DNA from: Camelus bactrianus
Lineage: Eukaryota > Chordata > Mammalia > Artiodactyla > Camelidae
NCBI RefSeq assembly: GCF_048773025.1
Contig: NC_133572.1
Location: forward strand, 6,339,001-6,403,000
Direction: 5' to 3'
Length of the DNA stretch: 64,000 nucleotides
Shown here: positions 59,001-64,000 of the stretch, piece by piece
Layout: every line of letters starts with the position of its first letter
Numbering within the stretch: the first letter of the stretch is position 1
The notes under the pieces: generated by a model
What the model was told of the DNA's origin: nothing
Database searches by the model: none
Seen by the model: the letters and a program-made list of their open reading frames with translations, nothing else
Program-made: the position numbers and the translations under genes

Positions 59001-59014
59001 TATCAACTTGCAAA
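52904..59014 (-). CDS. CLEC2A: CLEC2A (KACL), exons 2-5; first coding exon not located
   Basis: Type II C-type-lectin-like ligand; human KACL is expressed in skin and is the ligand of NKp65. Minus-strand exons: 59014-58955 (membrane), 57123-56948, 54324-54221, 53039-52904. Phases run 1,0,2, and exon 2 needs a phase-1 partner upstream. The membrane segment is CCVCALSITVVILLT. The lectin-like domain has CPEKWIGAKDKCFYFSEETR, NWTASKRFC, SELAQIDTPEDM, GTSMHWIGLS, SWRWTNGTTFNAWFEISGNG, RGFIDIKWICSK. Human KACL shares most of these and also lacks the inner cysteine pair. Human exon 2 appears to read VPKLI where this reads VCKLI. The C terminus runs about 8 residues past the human end, in a Lys-rich stretch. 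Exon 1 is either beyond 64000 or too divergent to recognise. An AATAAA on this strand lies 50 bases past the stop. Confidence 0.93.
53040..54220. other. CLEC2A intron 4, nothing assigned
   Basis: AT-rich, with an A-rich run near 53975-54005. No element recognised. Confidence 0.4.
54221..54324 (-). CDS. CLEC2A: CLEC2A exon 4 (lectin-like domain, middle)
   Basis: Acceptor ttgtgaaag|AAATT, donor GCCTG|gtgaga, 104 nt. Encodes KFLKMCTGTSMHWIGLSRAL and SWRWTNGTTFNA. A longer overlapping open frame in another phase here is a shadow. Confidence 0.95.
54935..55290 (+). mobile_element. L1 3' end
   Basis: atttcacttacatgtggaat, agagaccaagcaggtggttg, aactaacatgttgcaggtca. It lies in CLEC2A intron 3, antisense to the gene, and its tail became an (ACGA)n repeat. 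Confidence 0.8.
55290..55318 (+). repeat. (ACGA)n tetranucleotide repeat in an L1 tail
   Basis: About seven acga/aacg units joining two L1 3' ends. Being CpG-bearing, it is unusual for such a tail. Confidence 0.93.
55320..55670 (+). mobile_element. Second L1 3' end, tandem to the previous one
   Basis: tgtggttaccagaggcgggg, aatactagggatgtaatgta, acttatacaattatattgca, aataaaactggaagaaaaaa. A different, older 3'UTR type. Confidence 0.7.
56115..56240 (+). mobile_element. MIR-like fragment
   Basis: ccagggttcaaatctcactt, gatggccgtgtgacaacacc, tcactttccttatctttaaa follow MIR loosely. Confidence 0.45.
56322..56856 (+). mobile_element. Solo LTR of a class I (ERV1, gamma-like) endogenous retrovirus
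   Basis: 535 bp, starting TG and ending CA: tgtaagggagcaaaatgtgt, ggcatgaggattattttagg, ctgttaatctgcctcacgtc, gaccagccagaagaacctag. Flanked by 4-bp ttac / ttat. No internal region follows; old solo LTR. It ends 91 bp before CLEC2A exon 3 on the opposite strand. Confidence 0.82.
56948..57123 (-). CDS. CLEC2A: CLEC2A exon 3 (neck and lectin-like domain, first part)
   Basis: Acceptor tctgttttcag|TATTA, donor GATATG|gtaaga, phase 1 to 0. Encodes LFTKFSKYPQAMECPEKW, then KCFYFSEETRNWTASKRFC, close to human KACL (KCFYFSDDTRNWTASKIFC). Confidence 0.95.
57124..58439. other. CLEC2A intron 2, nothing assigned
   Basis: Unique-looking sequence with a possible L2 scrap at 57700-57790. No exon recognised. 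Confidence 0.4.
58440..58600 (+). mobile_element. MIR-like SINE
   Basis: tgcacagtggttaaaatagc, ctcaggtctggctctggaat, ctctatttctttgactgtaa follow MIR. Confidence 0.6.
58955..59014 (-). CDS. CLEC2A: CLEC2A exon 2 (transmembrane)
   Basis: Acceptor ttttgcag|TTTGC, donor AACAG|gtgagt, 60 nt, phase 1 to 1. Encodes CKLICCVCALSITVVILLT, with four cysteines at the membrane boundary. It contains no in-frame Met, so an upstream coding exon is required. Confidence 0.88.
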
Positions 59015-59766
59015 CTGCAAAATAAATAAATACTTACGGTCACATTTCCAGAGAAACCCCAACCGGGAACTTGTTATTCCTCTCCTATAATAATCAATCA
59101 AGAAACTCATTAAAAGCTTCTGTAGCTTAAAGTAATAAAGGATATTACAAAATACAAAGAAGGTACAGCCGTTCAGATGCGCAGTGGAGGGGTAGGGAGG
59201 TCACTTAGACTTGGTGGAAGGAGGGAAGAAAAGGAAGGTTATCTCAAAAGGCAGAAATAATGTTAACGGGGGATTGAAGTCAAGGAGGTACAAAGGGCTA
59301 TGAGGAGGCAAATGGCTGTAACAGATGTATAAACCAATACATCAAAGATAAAATGAGAAGAAAGTCATGAGGTTTTATGACAGAAGAATTTAAATATCAG
59401 ATCAATTGTCTTCTATATCATCAGAGAGAATTTTAACGTGTTTGAGCTAGGAAATGTCAAGATAAAAGCATTCATTTGCGGTGAGCAGAATGAACTAGAA
59501 AGGAGAGGCTGTCAGCACTGATGGAGATGTTAGGGCGTTAGGAACAGTAATAATTCCATCCATGATTAAGATACCCCTGTCTGACACATTATTAGCAGAT
59601 GGAGAAACAGGCTGGGAGGACAGTTCACACACACATTTTGTATCAGAAAAAAAAAAAGGACTTAAAGAAAGAAAGAAAAAAATCAAAAGATATCATATGT
59701 ACTCTGCCTCTGTTCCGAGGTGTAGAGCAGACCCAGTGAATGGAAAACCAAGAAGTTTTTTGGTTT

Positions 59767-60190
59767 TGTAGGTGTAGGGGAGGCAAAACTTTAACTCTAC
59801 CCAACCTGGGGTTTCAGCTGAGGCCCTTGAACAAACAGAGTAATAACAGTTTCCTAGTGCCTATGGTCACACCACGCGGAAGAAACCTCCACAAAGAGGA
59901 ATTCAAAGTGGTAGGTAGTTAGAATTCCAGCTAGTGTGGCATCTCCTACAAAGAACAGGACCGGACAAAGGAAGCAGTTTTAGGCTTCCAAGGGCCATCA
60001 GCTGTGGGAAGGCAACTCCGTGGGTGGAAACCAATAGAAGAAGTAAAAGTGAGAATTTGTATCCTGTCTTTTTGGGTGGAAGTGGCAGGGAGAGTTTTTC
60101 CTGCTGTTCACTGTTCCTTGAGTGCCTCCAACTCAATATAATTCCTATGTCAAAAAGGCATATTTTGAGGTGACATATTCTAATTTCCTT
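59767..60190 (-). mobile_element. Class I (ERV1-like) LTR fragment, antisense
   Basis: tgtaggtgtaggggaggcaa and ctatgtcaaaaaggcatatt, ttgaggtgacatattctaat are the reverse of gamma-type LTR ends related to the copy at 56322. Old fossil; boundaries approximate. It points the same way as CLEC2A, upstream of its exon 2. Confidence 0.5.
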
Positions 60191-60457
60191 CAGTTTCATG
60201 ATCACAATAAAAGAGAAGGGATTCTAACGGAAGAGATTTGTCTGCAGTGTTTTCAGACAATTTGATTATATAAAAAGAAATACGAACAGAATCGATTATA
60301 TTTCCTTTGGTTTCCTTGTATCACTGTTTAAAAGCAAGGGCTCTACTGCGTTCAAGAGTACCAATGAGTGAGCATCTTTTGCTTGTTTTTGATTTTAAGA
60401 GGAATCTATAAAATTTCATTATTAAGCATCATAAAAAATGCTGTATAAATTTAACAT

Positions 60458-61984
60458 GCAACAGGGAGATCGGCCAGGATGACGGGCCATAGAAAGACCA
60501 TGAGCTCACCTCCTCTCACGAGCACACTGAAACCACGACTATTTGCAGAACAACCATCAGTGAAAAAGATCAGAAGCTACTGGAAAAGACCTTCTACAGC
60601 TAAAGACATGCAGAAGGAACCGCGAAGAGACAAGTAGGAGGGAGGGCTGGACCCGCAGTATAGCCAAGTCCCATACTCTGGGAGGGGCGACCCACAACCT
60701 GGAGAATAATTGTACTGCAGCGTGAGGGTTTTGAGCCCTCCATCAGGCTCCCCAGCCCGGGGGTCCTGGGCCAGGAAGACAAGCCCACAGAACACTTAGC
60801 TTTAAAGGCCACCGGGGCCTAATTTGGGGATTCTGAAAGGACTGGGGGAAATAGAGACTTCACTCTTAAAGGGCACACACAAAATCTTACCCACTTCAGG
60901 ACCCAGGGCAAAAGCAGTAATTTGGTCAGAGCCTGGGCCAGACTTACCTGCTGGTCTTGGAGTGTGTCCTGGAGAGACGAGGGGCAACTGTGGCTCATCC
61001 TGCGGACACAGACTTTGGAGGTAGACATTTTGGACAGGCTCTTCCATGCTGGTGGAGCTGGAATGTGCCGTTCTGCAGTCCGCCCTCCAGTGCATCAGCG
61101 TCAAGGCGTGGCCCTGACCGCTGTCTGCCTGTAGACACCTGCGCTAGAACACCTCAAGCCAAGCACCCGACTGGGTGGGGACATAGCCCCACCCATTGGC
61201 AGGCAGGTTGCCTCAAGTCTCCTGAGCCCAAAGCAGCCACAGGAGATGGCTGGTCCTGCCCACCAAAGGGCCCAGACCCATCACACCCACCAGTGGACAG
61301 ACACCCGTTCCAGAATTCTCAGGGCCCTGACTTTGCCCTCCAGGGAGCCCACTCCAGACTCTGGACCAGCCTCATCCACCAGTGGGCAGACTCCAGAGGC
61401 AAGAAAACCACAATGTGATAGCCTGCTGACCGCGCCTGCCCACAGCAGGCCAGGCTTTGCCTTGGGACCAGCTGGGCCCCAGCCCTGCCCACTAGTAGGC
61501 CAGGACAAGTTTCAAGACACCCTGGACCGTGTACACAATTGTAACAGGAACTGGCAATTCCCAACCCCCTACCTGCCCCAGAAATCTGACACCAGCTCTG
61601 GAATACCTGGGCCCTGAAACCAGAGTCCAGAGCCTGGCTCTGCCTGCTGGTAGGCTGGCACTAACCCCAGGACCTGGCTTCACCTACTAGTGGTTGCAAT
61701 AACCTCAGAGTCTTCTGGAAACTGACACAAAAAAAGCAGACTGAGAAATGTAGAGAACAAACTAGTGGTTACCAGCGGGGAGAGGGGAGAGGGAGCAATA
61801 TAGGGGATCAAGACATACAAATTAATATATATGAAATAAGGTCTAAGGGTATATTGTTCAGCACAGGGAATATAGCCAACATTTTACAATAACTATAGAT
61901 GGATTATAATCTTTAGAAATTGTGAATCTCTATATTGTACACCTATAACTTATATAATACTGTACTCCAATTATATTTCAATTA
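60458..61984 (+). mobile_element. L1 with 5'UTR joined to 3'UTR, ORFs absent
   Basis: 60458 to about 61715 is the GC-rich 5'UTR of a laurasiatherian L1 (gggagatcggccaggatgac, gggcgacccacaacctggag, gaataattgtactgcagcgt). About 61730-61984 is the L1 3' end (aactagtggttaccagcggg, attgtacacctataacttat). No ORF1 or ORF2 lies between. Possible 11-bp duplications aaatttaacat (60447-60457) and aaaattaacat (61985-61995 minus 0) flank the whole, which argues for one insertion. Overlapping open frames here come from GC content. Confidence 0.82.
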
Positions 61985-62318
61985 AAAATTAACATATTAG
62001 TAATTAAAGAGGTACTCTCTAAGTCCTAGTTTCCTAAGAGGATTTATCTTACATAGACAGTGAATGTTACCAGTGCTCTGTGTATGTATTTATTGAAAAA
62101 TCAAGGGGTTTTATTTTTTAAGGTTGTTAATCAGGTAGCCTACCCTAACTGATTTTGTTATATCAAAGCATAGCCAGGATAAATCCACTTAAATGCGAAT
62201 TTAACTATATTGTTATATTTAATTAACTGATATTTTATTGGAATTTCTACTTCCAATTTCATAAGAGAAGTTGTCTATCCCTGTCTTGTTCTTAGCTTGT
62301 TTTGAAATCAGATTTACA

Positions 62319-62484
62319 GAGGGGGGAGGGTATAGCTCAGTGGTAGAATGCATGTTTAGCATGAGGGAGGTCCTGAGTTCAATCCCTAGTACCTCTATTA
62401 AAATAAATAAATTTCTTAAATAAATAAATTATTAAATATATTAAACCATCACCCCGCCTCAAAAATTAAAAAAAAAAAATTTAA
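62319..62484 (+). mobile_element. Camelid tRNA-derived SINE, sense
   Basis: ggggagggtatagctcagtg, ctgagttcaatccctagtac, then an AAATAAAT-rich tail. Flanked by 14-bp duplications aaatcagatttaca / aaatcagacttaca at 62305-62318 and 62485-62498. Confidence 0.96.
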
Positions 62485-62499
62485 AAATCAGACTTACAC

Positions 62500-63690
62500 T
62501 AGCTTATTAAAAAGAACTGGGCAGATTTCTCTTTTTGTGCTATTTTTCAGAGCGAGATGTAGAAGAATTGTTCATTGAAAGAAAGGGAGATTTACTCCGC
62601 TTTACTATTTCCACTTCTATAATATTTATTTTAATGATTTCTTTTTCCTCATTATATTTTGGAACTATATAAAAATAGAGAGAGAGAGAAAGAAAGAGAG
62701 AGAGATTTTTTAAAAAATCTGTTTACTTCCTTTTATGTAAGTTTGTAAACGCATCGTGTTTTAGTTTGCTAGGACTGCTCTCTCCACCAGTTCTTATGTC
62801 CCACTTGCATTCTGGTTTGAATTTATTTGTAGAATTCTGTGAGTAGCGATTAAATTACTACATCTGAAAAATTTTCTCTAACATCTGAATAATAGGCAAT
62901 TAATAACTTGAATTTAAAACACTGTCTCCTTTATAAACCTGATATTGCACTGTTGTCTTTACGTGCAGTTACTGCAGATGATAAGACACCGTCGAGAGAA
63001 AGATTTTCATTCTCTTAAAGTTCATTTTGTTTTCCTGCCCTTTGAAGGCTTCCAGAATTTTCTCTTTATTCTTGATGTTTTGATGTTTAGTATAAATGAT
63101 CGAATTATGAAATCTTTTAAATTTTTCTTGCTCAGCAATGTGTATGCTTTTTCAAATTTGCGGGTCGTATTTTCTTAAATACTGATCATTTTTCTTCTAT
63201 TACTGCTAAGGGTACTCCAACCCCTTCCTCTTCATTATTTCTGAGAGTCCTTCTTTATACTTCATATCTCTTAACAGTTTTAACACACAAATTGATCACT
63301 TTGTTATTTTTCAGTGATATCAGGGAGACTTCCTCAGGTGAGAAATGAGTCATTCCATTAATAATTGATCCTTGAAGAAGTTCCTTAGTGACTTGAGAAA
63401 ATAGCAGTTCAGCATAGATTTCTGCTTCTACTCTCTAAAAAAAAAAAAACCTGGGGAAAGTACAGAAGCAGGAAAAAAGCATATAGATTTGCGAACGTAA
63501 TGTGAGGAACCGCCAGAAACCCTTTCAGAGAACTCAGGCTTCTCTATGTGAGTGCGTGCACATGCACGTGTTCATGGGTGGGAGCGTGTGTGTTTGTGCA
63601 TGAATAGTGAGAGGTAAGACTCAGAGCCTGCAGTTTGGAGACACAGCAGTGTAAAGACGCAGGGAAGAAGATACAGTTATAGGAATTTTT
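62500..63690. other. Right flank, nothing assigned
   Basis: AT-rich DNA with a GA-rich simple repeat at 62678-62706. No convincing CLEC2A first exon was seen on the minus strand. Confidence 0.4.
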
Positions 63691-63694
63691 TGTG

Positions 63695-63816
63695 TGGGGG
63701 GGGAAGGGAGGAGGTAATTAGGTTTATTTACTTTTTTTTAATGGAGGTACTGGGGATTGAACCCAGGACTTCGTGCATGCTAGGCACACACTCTACCACT
63801 GAGCTATCCCCTCCCC
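63695..63816 (-). mobile_element. Camelid tRNA-derived SINE, antisense
   Basis: ggattgaacccaggacttcg, ctctaccactgagctatccc, with the tail seen as tttatttactttttttt. Intact A and B boxes on the minus strand. Confidence 0.94.
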
Positions 63817-64000
63817 GTACAGAAAATTTTTAATTTCTGCTTTCGCTTTCTTTTATCTGGCCTGATGATTCCATGTCCTGGTGCCAAAGTTAGTTTGTCT
63901 GCTTGTATTTCATGCACTAAAAATCAACATCTCTGTTAGGCTCAGTCCATCCTTATATTTCTTTAAAAGCTCTTTTTAGTCTCATTATGTATCCTTAAGC

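Noticed and set aside
60957-61617. Overlapping long open frames (153, 123 aa and others) on both strands
   Set aside because: They lie in the GC-rich L1 5'UTR, where stops are rare; no domain is recognisable.
62319-62395. tRNA-like A and B boxes taken as a tRNA gene
   Set aside because: The sequence is a camelid SINE with tail and target duplications, without a full cloverleaf.
1-64000. CRISPR arrays, operons, phage or other prokaryotic systems
   Set aside because: All evidence is mammalian; repeats are microsatellites or retroelements, and genes are spliced.

Overview
The window is mammalian genomic DNA: AT-rich, intron-bearing, and dense in L1, L2, MIR, MER and LTR copies. Four copies of a tRNA-derived SINE with the camelid signature (a 'gggtatagctcagtggtag' head and a 'cctgggttcaatccctagta'-like B box) point to a camelid (camel, llama or alpaca). 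The gene content is a slice of the natural killer gene complex (human 12p13 equivalent).

Four C-type-lectin-like genes can be read exon by exon, in the human order. KLRF1 (NKp80) is on + at 2774-15637, with six coding exons and 233 aa. A CLEC2B (AICL) orthologue is on - at 33499-21738, with five coding exons and 177 aa. KLRF2 (NKp65) is on + at 36278-50791, with six coding exons and 197 aa. CLEC2A (KACL) is on - from 59014 to 52904, with exons 2-5 seen and the first coding exon not found with confidence. Every exon assigned has consensus splice sites, and phases agree across every junction.

The layout is two tandem receptor-ligand cassettes, KLRF1> <CLEC2B and KLRF2> <CLEC2A. Each pair is convergent, and the cassettes meet at a 2.8 kb divergent interval between the CLEC2B and KLRF2 start codons. 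In human, NKp80 binds AICL and NKp65 binds KACL, so receptors and ligands are physically linked. Both receptors keep a single-tyrosine hemITAM-like motif at the N terminus. Both ligands keep a type II membrane topology and a C-terminal C-type lectin-like domain.

The rest is introns and intergenic DNA filled by retroelements. These include several 5'-truncated L1 insertions with readable target-site duplications, one L1 with a 5' inversion, and one L1 that joins a GC-rich 5'UTR directly to its 3'UTR. There is a solo class II LTR inserted in an older L1, ERVL/MaLR LTRs, a class I LTR beside CLEC2A exon 3, and MER5A, MER20-like and Tigger-like DNA transposons. The most unusual points are the lysine-rich CLEC2B tail, the altered lectin-domain residues of CLEC2B and CLEC2A, the CA repeat abutting the KLRF1 start codon, and an L1-antisense open frame with a perfect splice donor in the phase CLEC2A exon 2 needs.
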